Translations under genes and position numbers: made by a program
DNA from: Hyphomicrobiales bacterium
GTDB lineage: Bacteria > Pseudomonadota > Alphaproteobacteria > Rhizobiales > S144-23
Direction of reading: 5' to 3'
NCBI GenBank assembly: GCA_015494375.1
Contig: WGBL01000110.1
Location: 1 to 6,382 of the forward strand
DNA length: 6,382 bases
In this document: positions 6,306 through 6,382 of the stretch, one piece after another
Position numbering within the stretch: the stretch's first letter is position 1
How the letters are laid out: each line of letters opens with the position of its first letter
The notes under the pieces: model-generated
The model's database searches: none
What the model was told of the DNA's origin: nothing
The model's input: the letters and a program-made list of their open reading frames with translations, nothing else

Positions 6306-6367
6306 TCGCGGAAAACGCACCGTGCTACGTGAACGTCATCCTCGGGCCGTGTGGGGCGCACGCCCCA
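6299..6367. repeat. Further inverted repeats next to the palindromic element
   Basis: GATGACGT (6299-6306) and ACGTCATC (6333-6340) are a perfect eight-base inverted repeat with a 26-base spacer. CGTCATCCTCGGGC (6334-6347) looks like one arm of another dispersed repeat whose second arm is missing. TGGGGCG-CA-CGCCCCA (6352-6367) is a tight seven-base stem just before the adapter-like end. No coding sequence is visible here. Confidence 0.5.
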
Positions 6368-6369
6368 TC

Positions 6370-6382
6370 CTGTCTCTTATAC
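6370..6382 (+). other. Sequencing-adapter remnant (Tn5/Nextera mosaic end)
   Basis: The final 13 bases, CTGTCTCTTATAC, are identical to the first 13 of the 19-base Tn5 mosaic end used in Nextera libraries. It sits exactly at the window edge and the sequence stops inside it. This is best read as untrimmed adapter at a contig end, not genomic DNA. Confidence 0.85.

Noticed and set aside
6093..6332. A 79-codon plus-strand frame ending CPGVTRAS..WIAGSSPAMT
   Set aside because: It is the translation of the palindromic repeat element, a well-known source of spurious hypothetical proteins.

Overview
The window reads as chromosomal DNA of a high-GC alphaproteobacterium, most likely of the Hyphomicrobiales (Rhizobiales). 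The evidence is the style of the Aat and GlnE proteins, a TIGR03808-type Tat-exported repeat protein (a family I know mainly from that order), and palindromic intergenic repeats of a kind common in those genomes. No phage, plasmid, CRISPR or transposase sequence is visible. The last 13 bases match the Nextera/Tn5 mosaic-end adapter, so the right edge is probably a contig end with untrimmed adapter.

Layout. Bases 1-148 hold no recognisable gene, only a purine-rich GA/GC tract. On the plus strand follow aat (149-823), which makes the leucyl/phenylalanyl-tRNA-protein transferase of the N-degron pathway, and a 248-base gap containing a dyad and a very good -24/-12 (sigma-54) promoter match. Then comes a Tat-exported right-handed beta-helix protein (1072-2448, GTG start preferred). 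A hairpin at 2454-2480 separates it from a convergent tRNA-Gln(UUG) gene on the minus strand (2531-2605), which has its own plausible promoter. The remainder is on the minus strand. glnE (6123 down to 2896) encodes the bifunctional glutamine synthetase adenylyltransferase/adenylyl-removing enzyme, possibly followed by a 54-codon small ORF that overlaps its stop codon by four bases. Bases 6124-6369 upstream of glnE hold a weak promoter candidate and a cluster of palindromic repeats.

How the parts relate. Aat acts in protein turnover. GlnE switches glutamine synthetase off and on according to nitrogen status. tRNA-Gln is co-oriented with glnE, but no mechanistic link is shown. The exported beta-helix protein has no known function. 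Its predicted sigma-54 promoter is the most informative new clue, because it suggests control by an enhancer-binding activator, such as a nitrogen-, surface- or stress-responsive one. I found no evidence of a novel multi-gene system. The best leads are that promoter, paired low-complexity insertions at equivalent places in the two halves of GlnE, and the possible small ORF after glnE.
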